This document shows, piece after piece, positions 48,721 to 60,200 of a DNA stretch of 64,000 bases. How positions within the stretch are numbered: the stretch's first letter is position 1; the number at the start of each line of letters is the position of its first letter. The stretch lies in contig CM057229.1 in assembly GCA_029891385.1 (NCBI GenBank), positions 1,798,001 through 1,862,000 of the forward strand, given 5' to 3'. Below the pieces are notes generated by a model that saw only the letters and a list, made by a program, of their open reading frames with translations, had not been told where the DNA came from and searched no databases. Position numbers and translations under genes: made by a program. The stretch is from Erythroxylum novogranatense (Eukaryota > Streptophyta > Magnoliopsida > Malpighiales > Erythroxylaceae).

Positions 48721-48920
48721 CTAATCACACTCATTTTTTTCTCCACTCAACATTCTAAAAATCACAAGCATTTCTCCTTCTAACTCACCATCACATTCGG
48801 CATTTTCATAAGACTCAGAAACTTCATTATCATTTTCGGCCTCATCATAAACAAGCATTTCATTATGAATTTCTTCAATTTCTTCAATGGTCATGATATT
48901 TCTATTTGGACATTCAAATT
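48721..48920 (-). pseudogene. Element H, gag C-terminal part
   Basis: The second half of the CCHC knuckle (HFQFECPNRN) and an acidic linker (IEEIEEIHNEMLVYDEAENDNE) lie to the left of the LTR G insertion. An in-frame stop at 48721 separates it from the protease. Confidence 0.8.
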
Positions 48921-51017
48921 GGAAGTGTAACATCCCATTACCGGCGGGGAGGTTAGAATAGTAATTCTGAGTGATCAATGGGTGTTTAGAAATGCCTTTA
49001 CATGTTCATGCATAATCTAGCATCCGCATATATGTGAATAGTAAATTTTGCACATGAAAATGACAGTACATTCATTCATGACATTTCTCAGTATAAGTGT
49101 TAATAAATGTGGTTTGTTTGTATGGAAAATTGAGTAGGAGAGGGTCATTGCGGTTTTTGAATTTTTGGAGAATTTTAATTTTTTTTTCTTTCTGAAAATT
49201 CGAGGCAATTTCTGAACTAAGAAAAATGTCAAGTGGCATAATAATTGTTTAATGGGAGTAGAAACTACTGTCCATGGCTATAGAAATTTAGATAAATGAT
49301 TTTTGGATTTATTAACTAGAGCCATTGAAATTTTGGAAAAAAAATTTGAGTAGAAATTGAAATTTGATTGGAAAGAAACTAAGTGAGAGCTTAAAAATGA
49401 GACATGTGGCAAGTGACAAGTGTCACTTGCCTAACCATGCCAACATGTTTTTTTTTTAATAAAACCCACTCCCCCTTTTTGGAGTCTTTCTTGATGCTTC
49501 TCCTTTTAAAAGGTTATTGGTGATTTATGTTAGGTTTTCTCCACCAATTTTGTAGCTTCTCCTCTTCCTTGCTTCTTCTTGATTTTTGACCATCTTTCAT
49601 ACTACTCTTTCACCTTGCTTTCTCTTCTTCTTTTTTTCACTAAAAATCCAAACCTTCTAACCCTCAACATGATAATGATTGTGTATGTTAGTGGGAGCTA
49701 GGGATTTTGTGATATTTTTGAAGATTTGAAGAATTGGAAGCTAAATTAGGTAAGAATTTTGTCTAATATTAGGGATTTTTAGGTAAATGAAGCATTTGTG
49801 ATGTTATTTGAAATTAATTTCACGGAATTGTGTTTTGGGTGTATGGGTGTGTGAAATTCTTGCTTTTATTGATGATAAATGAGGTAGAATGTGATTTAGA
49901 GATGTTTTGCAAGTGAGAGTTGAAATAAAATGATGTTTAGATGAGTGTAGAAAAGTATGATGATTGAGTGCATGTTGATGCTATGTTGTGGGTTAATGTT
50001 CAAGTAGAGGTCTTGACTTAATTGTGGTTGATATATTGAGTGAATTGAGTAGTTATTTGGTGAGTGCATTAGAGTTGTTTTTTTTTTAGCTGAAAAGTTT
50101 GTGAAATTTTTTGGGATGATCTAGGCAGATTTTGCTAAATTGGTCTTCATGAAAGTTGTAGTTTTTCTTGATAGCGTTCTATCGCCATAAAGTATGACAT
50201 TTTTCGACATTGGAGTTGAAAGTTATGAGTAATTGAAATGTGGATATGGTTTAGGTGATGTATAACAGGGCAGCCACAATAATGTAGAAATTTGACCTAG
50301 TTAGAGGTAGAATTTGCTTCTAAGTTCTTCATGACAGTTGTAGATTGTGTTTTGATATTTTCATTGATATAAAGCATGGAATTTTTGGACAATGGAATAG
50401 GAAGTTATGAGTTTTAGAAGTTGTGTTACTGTTTAGGATGAGATTTACAAGACAGATACTTTAAAGTGAATTTTGACCCCTATAGAGGTGGAATTGTCTT
50501 TGAGTCCTCATAAAAATTGTAGAGTTTTCTGTTATCTTTCCATTGATACCAAATTTGTAAAATTTGGAGTTCTGAGTGAAAAGTTATGTTTTTTTTGGAA
50601 TTTTAGATGAGGAAGAGAGGAAAACAAAAACAAAAAGAAAAAAAATGAAAAGAATTTGGGAAGCAGTGGCCTCGCGGTCGTAATGCGCTCGCGTCACGAC
50701 GCGGCTTAAAAACGAATTGCCTAGCGATCGTGAGTTGTTGTGATAGCGAATGGCTCATTTTTTAGCCGACTCGCGATCGCGAGCTGCCGGTTTTGACGAG
50801 CCGTCTCGCCGACTCGCCTGACATCTCTCCACTCTTTTGCTTATAACTTTTTCGTCCGACCTCCGATTGACCTGATTTTTGAAGCGTTAGATTTCTAAGA
50901 CATTCTTATACCTCTCCATGATAATTTTTGGATTTTGAGATTAAATTGAAAAATATGGATTGAATCAAATTGAGAGGATCTATTAAAAGAGTACGAGTTG
51001 GTTATTTTTCTGACCAT

Positions 51018-51715
51018 ACTGCAGTGTTTTGGCAATATCTTGACCTATAGAACTCCAAATTGAGTAATTTTGGTGTCTATGGATTTCTAAAACATAGGGG
51101 AACACTTTTATTGAAGAGAGTTTGACTAAGTTACTGCATTTTCACTTTCTCATTGATCGCGAACAGTAGACCCGAAAGTGTTTGTTTTGGAAAAACTGAA
51201 ATAAGTCTATGAAAAATAAATTGTAAGTTTTGATATGGGATGGGTTTTGTGATGAAATTTATGGAATGATACCCGGGATTGTCACGAACATGCATTGTAC
51301 TCATTTCATATCCTGCATGTGCATTATTATACACTTCTGATTGTACAACTTGTGATATATGTGTATACTGCAGTGTTTTGGCAATATCTTGACCTGTAGA
51401 ACTCCAAATTGAGTAATTTTGGTGTCTATGGATTCCTAAAATATAGGGGAACACTTTTATTGAAGAGAGTTTGACTAAGTTACCTCATTTTCACTTTCTC
51501 ATTGATCGCGAACAGTAGACCCGAAAGTGTTTGTTTTGGAAAAACTGAAATAAGTCTATGAAAAATAAATTGTGAGTTTTGATATGGGATGGGTTTTGTG
51601 ATGAAATTTATGGAATGATACCCAAGATTGTCACGAACATGCATTGTACTCATTTCATATCCTGCATGTGCATTATTATACACTTCTGATTGTACAACTT
51701 GTGATATATGTGTAT
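51018..51715 (+). repeat. 349-bp tandem duplication inside LTR G
   Basis: Units 51018-51366 and 51367-51715 both start actgcagtgttttggcaata and are nearly identical throughout, with a few substitutions. This is a recent duplication within the LTR. Confidence 0.95.
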
Positions 51716-52667
51716 CTTAATTGTTATAGAGGCACAATTGGAATGTCAACCCACAGAAGTTGTTGAGACTTCCAGGCACTACCTTCGGAAGCAGTTGGTG
51801 AGTAACCTGGACGGTTTCTCTCAATTATCGTTTGCTTATGCTTATGATTATATATTGAATAATGATTGATTGCGATTTGATTGTGTACTAGGGTTTGCAA
51901 TTTTGAAGTGCTACTTGAATGTGAATATGAGACCTATGTGCTTATAATGTGATTGATTGTGACATATGCATTTCATTCATGAATGCATAATCAGATAATG
52001 ACAATTTTGACCAGAGTAGCTACCGATTAGAGTTTAAAGCTCAACGAGTGAAATTGAGCCTCGAGCTCAACAGTGATTTAGAACCTTAGACTCAACATTT
52101 AATGAGCCATATATAGGACAGTTCAGGCACTCGGTCACAATAACGTAATAATTGAAAAAGTGTCTCATGAGCATTTCATATGCATCTTGTTAAATATGTC
52201 TGATTGAGTGAGCTGCAAAATTTCTTATGCTTAAGTGAAAGTGTGTTACTTACGAAAAATGTCAAATTGTGAAAAAATTATGATATGAATTGATGTGATG
52301 CATGAATTGAGTGAACCATCGATGATGGTTACCTCATTGAGTTCGCAAAACTCACCAAAATTGCAACGTAATCTTTTCAGGACCGAGAGACGACTTCTAG
52401 CTATTGAGAGGCTTTTATAGCCGTGTAGATTGTGTCTGGCAAGAGAAGTCATGGCTCAAAAGTCGGTCAACTGGGACTTTTGGATGGCTTAGATAGATTT
52501 GATACTTTTTCCTCTTTCATGTAGTATTTTTGTACTAGGTTTTTGATTGATGTACAGATAGTAAGGGATGAAAAACATGTAGACTTTTGATTTTGATGGA
52601 ATGAAATGAGGAAAAAGTTGGTTTAAAAAATATTGTGATTTTCTATTGATGCTTTATTAGTAAATAA

Positions 52668-55348
52668 TGTAGCGCCCCCTTACCGTAGGGTACACACCGG
52701 GACTCTCGTAGATCGTTCCGACACATAACCTACGATAAGGGTGCACTACGAGTAAACCCTACTACAATCCACATGGCATCAATACAAATATAACAATCAC
52801 TAATCTTAGAAATCAAAATACTTTTTTATTTCATTCCATTAAAACCATAAATACACAATTCTGTCATTGCTCACTGACTGTATAATACTCAAAAGAAACT
52901 AAAACAAACTCCTCACTAGGTCATCTCCAAAAGTCCTTGTTGACCCATCTTTGTGCCATACTTCTCTTGCCAACTCAAACCACAAGGCAGGAAAAGTCTC
53001 ACCCTCTAGAGCTAGGAGCCTACTATCTCTGTCCTGAAAAATATTTGCAATGTTGGGTGAGTTTGCAAACTCAGCGAGAAACCATCATCGATGGTTCACT
53101 CAACTCATGCATATACAACCAATTCACAGAAATCACATAGTAACACATTCGGAAATATCACATGCATTATCATTTCACAAATATAAGGCATTTCGCCTTC
53201 CACACAGTCCATATCTAATTATTTGTATATGCAATGCGCATGTGACACTCCCCATTTTATTACGGTGTTGTGACCGTGTGCCTGATCTGTCCCAAAAATG
53301 GGCTCATTAACGGTGAGCCTGTGGCTCTGAATTAACGTTGGGCTCGAGGCCCTGTTGCGTTGAACTTTAAGCTCTGAAATACGGTGGCTGCTCCGGTCAC
53401 AACTGTCATTATCTGAACATGCCTTTATGCATGAATGCATATGTCTCAATTTACAATAGTTGTGTCACAACATAATGCCATGTGTCCCAAATCGCATTAA
53501 AACCAAGAAATTGCAATTCACACACAATTGACACTTCGATATTAAGTTCCCGATATTTCGGACACCTATGGTCCGAAATCAGTCAAAATCAAACACATAA
53601 ACCCTCCATTATCTCCACATGGCATAAGCACATAATTTTAAACACACAAAGATTGAGGAACCAACTAGGTTACTCACCTCTAAACTTCCGAGCTAATGCC
53701 GGGAAGTCTCAGCAATGTCCGTGGAATGTCGATCCAACGACGCCTCTATAACAGTCAAAGTAATTCCATGTTACTAATTGCACAATAAAAAAGGTTTACA
53801 AATGCACATGCTGAAATGCATAAATGTACAATGCCTAGTCGTGACATTTCCGGTGCTAAATCCCAAGTTCACTATCTTTTGCCTCAAAGCCAACTTACTA
53901 TTCTCTTGATCAATTTCATCCATTTCATCAAACGACACCTTTGATTTCAATATACTGACCTGAACTCCATAAGTTTCATTTATACTATTCAGTTCAATTT
54001 ACCAAATCATATACACTAGGATATTCTCACGAAAACCTCACAATTATACCCCAATTATCAAGAAACTATCTCTAGGTTGAGAAAGTAATCTAAGCCCAAC
54101 TTTCATTCACAAATTGAGATCCTAAAGACTTAAATTCAAACTTTCTTTCTCTACCTCAATTGTAGACCTCATTCTCTAGTTTATAACAGATTAAGAATAA
54201 CCTCAATTAGAGGTCTACATCATTAGTTATGACCCAAAAACTAAAACAACTCAGTTCAGAAAAATGGGACTTGCACAGGCGTGGGGCGCCACAAGGCCCG
54301 TCGAGATGCTCACCATGAGTCCGAAGAGGGCTCGCCATGGCGACCTCTGTCTTCATGAATTAATATTAATTCGCCGCAGCGAGAACATTAATTCTCGTCG
54401 CGTAGTGGCGCAGGCGCGCCGCGACGTGCGAATCGCAGGTCGTCTTCTCCGACTTTCTTTTTCCCATTTCCTCCCTAAATTTCAACCATAACTCAAATCC
54501 AACTATCACAATATTTCATATTAAACCCCATAAATGCATTTACACTAACAATAAGCAACATAAATAAAGAGGTCACTTACCAAACAAGCTCTCCTTCTTA
54601 AACTTCCGAAAATTCCTCTAACCCCTTTCACTTTCTCTAACTCCCACGACTCTCTCTCAAAACCTCAACAATCTTCATCTTCTCATGGATTAGGGTTGAT
54701 CCTAACAACAAGGAAGGAGCAAGCAAGCTAATGATCAAGCAAGGGTCGGGTATGGAAGATCGAAAATCACCAAAGGAAGAAGAAACAAGCATGCCCTAGG
54801 ATGAAAGAAAAAGTTTACTGTCAAATTTAAAACCTAAGGTATTTAAAAGGAGGGTTGCTCTCTTTTCCTCAAACACTTATCAAGTTTCTTTTTCTATTCA
54901 AAATCATTTCCGGTCTAAGTTGTCTCTAAATTCCAATGGCTTGACATTTTTATTCCTAAAATCATAAATCTAAATTTTTCATTGCTATTGGATGCTTATT
55001 CAAGATAATATATCAATCGATCCATCACCTAGAAATTCTCCTAGATTTTACATTTTCTCCCACAATGTTCAGAAAATTTTCTAAGGGTCTCTATCAACCG
55101 AGAATCGCTCCTAGAACATTATAATTCAGATTTCCAGACATATTATCTCAAAATTGACTAATCACATCATAATCATAAACAAATGCCAGGAATGTCAGAA
55201 ATGCATGTACATATAAATGCATATGCAGAATGACTCATTCCTTTAAAATTAGAGGTCAAAAGTATGCTCATATCAAAATATGCAATTTAACCTACTAGCC
55301 CATCCCACTTTACCAATATACCCGTCCCATCGGTGATGGGATGTTACA
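52668..55348 (-). mobile_element. Solo LTR F (2681 bp) nested in LTR G
   Basis: Starts tgtagcgcccccttac and ends gatgggatgttaca, with a perfect TSD aataa (52663-52667 and 55349-55353). The hairpin pair is at 53059-53096, and a CpG-rich cassette is at about 54275-54445. It shares terminus type and internal modules with D and G. No coding sequence is visible. Strand follows homology to D. Confidence 0.88.
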
Positions 55349-55584
55349 AATAATGATAAATAATGATATGATGTCATGTGAAGTGAATGTAGTGATCGAA
55401 CGTAGCTCGCCCTTATCGTAGGATATGTACCGGAATGACCTCCGGGAATCCCGATGTGTACCCTATAGTAAGGGGGCACTACATTTAGGGACCGATACTT
55501 AGGGGTATCCCGTATCGACTGGAGAGGAGAACAAAGCATGCCTTATAAGGATGTGGAAACCTCTCCCTTGCAGACGTGTTTTTC

Positions 55585-55674
55585 ATGCCCTAATGCACCG
55601 GATCCCATCAGAACTTCGAAGTTAAACATGCTAGGGCCAGAGCAGTATCAGGATGGGTGACCTCCTGGGAAGTC
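55585..55674 (+). repeat. 5S rRNA-like core in the left Cassandra LTR
   Basis: Matches the 3' three quarters of plant 5S rRNA, including gcaccggatcccatcagaac, the A-box region (gaagttaaacatgctagg) and the C-box region (ggatgggtgacctcctggga). The 5' quarter of 5S is not recognisable, so it is not a functional 5S gene, though the internal promoter is largely kept. Confidence 0.9.
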
Positions 55675-56004
55675 ATGTGGAAAAGTAAAACCGTAAGGGT
55701 GCGAGGCTCTAGAGGCCGAGGCCCAAAGCGGACAATATCTGCAAGCGGGTGGGCGCGAGGCCCGAAAGGTCGAGGTTTTTTGGAGGACACGAGGCCCTAG
55801 AAGCTGAGGTCCTATGGATGCGAGGCCCGAGAGGTCGAGGTCTACAGATTGGTATCAGAGACAGGACCTGAGTGATATGCTAGCGCAGACGTTGGGCCTC
55901 CCGAGGGGGGGTGGATACATAGGGGTATCTCATATCCGATTGGAGAGAAGAACAAAGCATGCCTTATAAGGATGTGGAAACCTCTCCCTTGCAGACGCAT
56001 TTTC

Positions 56005-56095
56005 TATGCCCTAACGCACCGAATCCTGTCAGAACTCCGAAGTTAAACGTGCTAGGGCCAGAGCAGTACCAAGATGGGTGACCTCTTGGGAAGTC
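56005..56095 (+). repeat. 5S rRNA-like core in the right Cassandra LTR
   Basis: The second copy has independent substitutions (for example gaatcctgtc for gatcccatca, and acctcttggga for acctcctggga). The A- and C-box regions are again mostly preserved. Confidence 0.9.
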
Positions 56096-56242
56096 CTTTA
56101 GAAAAGTAAAACCGTGAGGGTGCGAGGCTCTAGAGGCCGAGGCCCAAAGTGAACAATATCTGCAAGCGGGTGGGTGCGAGGCACGAGAGACCGAGGCCCT
56201 TTGGAGGACGCGAGGCCCGAGAGGCCGAGGTCCTACAGAAAG

Positions 56243-57243
56243 TATCCAAATCCTTGGCATTTGAAGCATCTCATTTGAGGTTTTGGTGATTTAGCATTTG
56301 GGGAAGGCAAGGCTCGATTTGCTGTTGAATTTTGGCTAAAGTTAAATTTTTGTGGTGGAGAGGAATTGGTCAATTTTGGTTGTGGAAATGAGGGTGGTTT
56401 GTAATTTGGTGTAATGGCATATGGTGAAAGAAATCTTTTGGTGGACAAATGTTTCAGGTTAGTTTCACATCGCAAGGCAAGCTTCTTAAGCTCATAGAAA
56501 TGAATGTAAAGGTATAGACTTACCATGTTTCTAATCTCAATTTTGAGGCCTTTGAGAAATCTTGCATTGACAACAACTTCTTCTTCTCTTAAATCACACT
56601 TTAAAATGATCTACTTTAACTCCATCCTATATTCTTCAACCGATTTTGTGCCTTGTGTCAAGCTCATCATGTTGTCCAACATCTTTTGTCTATAATGTGG
56701 AGGCCAAAATGTCTCATCCATCATCTTTTTCATCCTATATTAAGTTGTGATTTTCGGTTTACCCTCCCTCAATCTCTGCTTTTGGACATTATCCCACCAA
56801 AGGGATGCATAACCTCTCAATTTTAATTGCACTAACTTCAGCTTATTTTCTTCACTTAACCCTTTCAACTCAAAAGTTTTCTCAATTGTGTACACCCACT
56901 CAAGATAAACATCACTATCAATTTTGCCATGAAATTTCAAGAACTCAATCTTGAAATTGAAAATTTCATCTCTAAGAGGAGGGGTGTTTTGAGAGACATT
57001 TCTAATAGGGAACCGTGGGGGTGGCCGTACGGTTAGTTATGGGAAAGTTGAATTTTGGAATGAGTGGTCAGTTGTGATGGGTTTGATGAAACTTTTGGAG
57101 AAAATTGTGGAGGAGGTTGGGAGAATGGATAGGTGGTTGGTTGTATGGTGGAAGACGCAGAAAAGGGCAAATTGAAATTTTCTTCTTCTAGGTCTTGGCT
57201 TAGATTTTTAGGGATGAAGGAAGAAGAAGGTGTTACCCTAACT
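56243..57243 (-). pseudogene. Element H, gag N-terminal part
   Basis: Frames give LSEENKLKLVQLKLRGYASLWWDNVQKQR with MKFHGKIDSDVYLEWVYTIEKTFE, the core gag fold, then a Pro/Ser-rich tail. The first half of the zinc knuckle, CFKCQGFG, lies next to the insertion at 56238. The region near 57030 has an early stop, and 57239-57243 abuts LTR I. Confidence 0.83.
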
Positions 57244-60200
57244 TATAACATCCCGTTCTCATACTAAGAGGATAGAACCCTAGATTTGTGTAATTGAAAA
57301 AATAGCAATGAGAGATTTGAAAGTTTCATTTCTTGCTCAGGCATAATGTTAGCATACACACATATGAATATTGATTTTTGCACACTAAAATGATTGCACA
57401 TGTATTCATTGGCATTTTTCGGATATAATTAAATTATGATGCGATACTATTGAGAATTTGAGAAATTATTATATTGAAAATTTTATTTGTTAGTGTAATT
57501 GTTATATTTTTTAATTTTGGTGAATTTTAGGAATAATTTCAAAAATTATTAATTATTATGGAGATAATTGGAATGTAAGGATAAGAGTTATGGGAACTAG
57601 TTCAAAAAGAACTTAGTTAGAACTTTAGATATTACATATGTGACAAGTGCTATTGACATAGTTAAGTTATATTTTATATAATTTTGTTAGAAAGTAAGTT
57701 ATGTCCTTTTGGGAGTTAAAAGACAAGTATTATGTCCTAGTTACTTTCTTCGTAGCTACCTTCTTCAAGCTTCTTCTAATACACAAAGTTTTTTTATCAA
57801 ACATCCTCTAGGAGTTAACTTTATTTTTCCTTATCCTATACCACTCCCATTTTGCTATCTGTTTCTTCTGCCCTAAGAAAAAACCGAAGCTGGTCAACTT
57901 ATACAATGGTGTATGTAAATTGCATGAAGTTTAGGGCTTCGTGACAGTTAAAGATTTTGGAGTTTTAATAAGTAAGTATTGTGTAAATCCTTTAGAGTTG
58001 TTAATTTATGAGATAAATTCGATGAATTTATTGTCAATTGCATGATCATGGAAATTAAAGAACATCTTCATGAACATTGTGCTAATAGGATGAAAAATAT
58101 GAATATAATGTTATTTAGTATTTGATGGTTATTTGTGATCAGGTAATGTAGAAATGATTTTTGGAGTTAGAAAGAGCAATGAAATGGTGTATGGGATTAG
58201 TGTAGAAATTTATAAAATAAAAAGATGATATTAAGATATGCTTTGTTTCTCTTCACTGTGAATATATATGTATGTATGTGTGTATGTGAATATGTGAGTG
58301 TTTTAAATATGACCAAAAAAATGATCTTTGAGTTGAAGAATAGTTGTAAGATGATGGTCTGAGATGGAAATGAGTGTATAAATGAAAGTTGAGAGAAAAA
58401 ATAGAGATATATAGAGAATGGTGAAAGGCAAAGCATGAATAGAATGGATAACTGATTTTTTTTTAACTTTAGATGAACCTCGAGCAAACTTGCATATTTA
58501 GGGGTATTGTGAATGTGTTGTAATTAAGTTGAAGGGAAATGGAGTAGAAAGTCTAGGAATGAAAATGGAAATGTTGGATTAGTGATGGAAGACACCTGAG
58601 AGAAGTTGGTTGAGAATGAAAAAAATAAAATATAAAAGAGAGGTTAAATTTTTTAGCAGAACTTCCATGATTTAACTGTATTGATCTAGATAGATTTTGA
58701 CAAATTTATCTTCATGAAAGTTGTAGATCTTTCTTTTAACTTTCCATTGATATAAAGTTTGTAATTTTTGAAGTTCTGGATCAAAAATTATGGAAGCTTA
58801 AAGTTGGGTATGTGACTCGGACTGAAGGGTGAAAGTGTGTCGCTATCATGCGACTTTGGTGATTCAAGGCCGAAAGTCACTATCGTGCAATTGCATAATA
58901 GCGACTTTGAAAGTTTAGGGGGTGATGAACATCCAACAGTTTTTTGACAATATCTTCCTCATCCGACCTCTAAATGACATGAGACTTGAAACATTAGACT
59001 CGTAAGACATTGCTCTACCTATCCACAAAAAATCATAGAAATCTAAAATGAAATGAGAGATATTGAGTGAAAACAATGGGACTGGTCTGATAGTGTGTGT
59101 TCACAACATTTTTGTCCTTATCTGTCACACCAGTGATTTTTTATTCTCACCTCCGTGAGTTTTCAACTTTCACCCCCGTGATTTTCATTCCCATGCCTGT
59201 AAGTGTCAATTAATGGACACTCATAACCTTATTTGTCACTTCATGCTACAGTGCTCTTCAATTTTTAGCTGTGACTTTCTGCACCTTAGAGAATTGTACA
59301 AGTTGAACCATCTTGCTTCTTTTGACTATAACTTCTTCTCTAGACCTCCAAATGACTTGATTCTTAAGCCAATAGATTAATAACACATTATTCTATCTCT
59401 CCACAAAAATTGGTAGCATTATGAATTGATTTGAAAAAGGTTGAATGAATGAAAGTGTGGGAATCTATTAGAACAATGTGAATATGAATATTTTACTAAA
59501 CATACTTCAGTATTTCTATTATATCTTGATCTATAGAATTCCAAATGAGATGATTTTTGATCTGGAGTAAACTAGAGAACTAGGGATACTAATAATATGC
59601 AGAAGTCAAATGGCGATTCAGTCTCTAAGATTTTCAATTTCTGGATGCAAGTTGTGTATAGTATACTATTTTAGAATGAGAACAATATGAAAATGTTTGA
59701 GGAATATCTTTCAAATTATTAAATCAAATTAAATGATTTTGGTGTCAATGGAAACATAAGACATAGAAGAACACTCTTATAGAAGAGAGTATTGCCAAAT
59801 TATTTTATTTTCATTGTCTAAATGATCAAAAAAAGTAGAACCGAAAAATTAGTGTTTGGAGAAAAATCTGAAGATGTTCATATGATTATAGTTATGATTC
59901 AAAAGAGATGAGTAATGAGTATCTAGTAATGAGTATCTAGTAAAAGTGAACGAGAAATGGGATATTATGAAAGCAAATAATGCTAAAAATGAGAATAAAT
60001 GAGAATGTGCATAAGATGTGAAAATTGATAGTATACCTAAGAATGTCATTGAGCATGCATTGTACACATTTCATATGCACATTTGTGCATAAAGGAATAC
60101 TTATAATTGTGCAATTATTAATGTGTGTGCCACATGTGTATTGCATAATGTGAAAGTGCAGGATACACGTCCGCATCCAAACGTTTTTAGATCATAAAAG

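Larger units (their letters stand above)
48926..55483 (+). mobile_element. LTR G (about 3.87 kb), split by solo LTR F
   Basis: Left end tgtaacatcccattaccgg; the complement of the right end reads tgtagtgcccccttac, the same terminus type as LTR F but inverted. Removing F (52668-55348) and one TSD gives about 3872 bp. The left flank is ggaag. The hairpin pair occurs in reverse at 52314-52353. A 349-bp tandem duplication (51018-51715) and a CpG-rich cassette (about 50668-50821, with the perfect palindrome CTCGCGATCGCGAG at 50770-50783) are inside. No coding sequence is visible. Strand is opposite to D and F by homology. Confidence 0.83.
55484..56237 (+). mobile_element. Cassandra-type TRIM element with 5S rRNA in its LTRs
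   Basis: Two similar LTRs (about 55492-55846 and 55912-56237) flank an interior of about 65 bp made of a PBS (TGGTATCAGAG, 55850-55860) and a polypurine tract (gagggggggt, 55903-55911). Each LTR contains a 5S rRNA-like core. This is the defining layout of Cassandra, a coding-free miniature LTR element whose LTRs are thought to be transcribed by RNA polymerase III. It lies between LTR G and the right part of H gag; the left edge has about 8 unexplained bases. Confidence 0.87.
45552..57243 (-). mobile_element. Element H: broken Ty3/Gypsy gag-pol, split by insertions
   Basis: Minus-strand gag (56243-57243), protease, reverse transcriptase, RNase H and integrase (48920-45552) run in normal order. 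The insertion at 48926-56237 cuts the gag zinc-knuckle codons, and another insertion starts at 57244. Across the first insertion the knuckle reads CFKCQGFG on the right and FQFECPN on the left. Flanks ggaag/gaaag at the two edges match in four of five bases. Differences from element B in every domain show a separate lineage. No chromodomain is visible. Confidence 0.85.

Noticed and set aside
51131..51683. Two similar minus-strand proteins near 51.1-51.7 kb
   Set aside because: They are the same accidental frame read in both units of the 349-bp tandem duplication.
55585..56095. Two genuine 5S rRNA genes
   Set aside because: Both lack the first quarter of 5S rRNA, carry substitutions, and sit in matching LTRs with a PBS and PPT between them; they belong to a Cassandra element.
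48926..56237. A single large insertion with TSD ggaag/gaaag
   Set aside because: Internal termini show at least three separate elements (G, F, Cassandra); the outer flanks probably mark only the first of these insertions.
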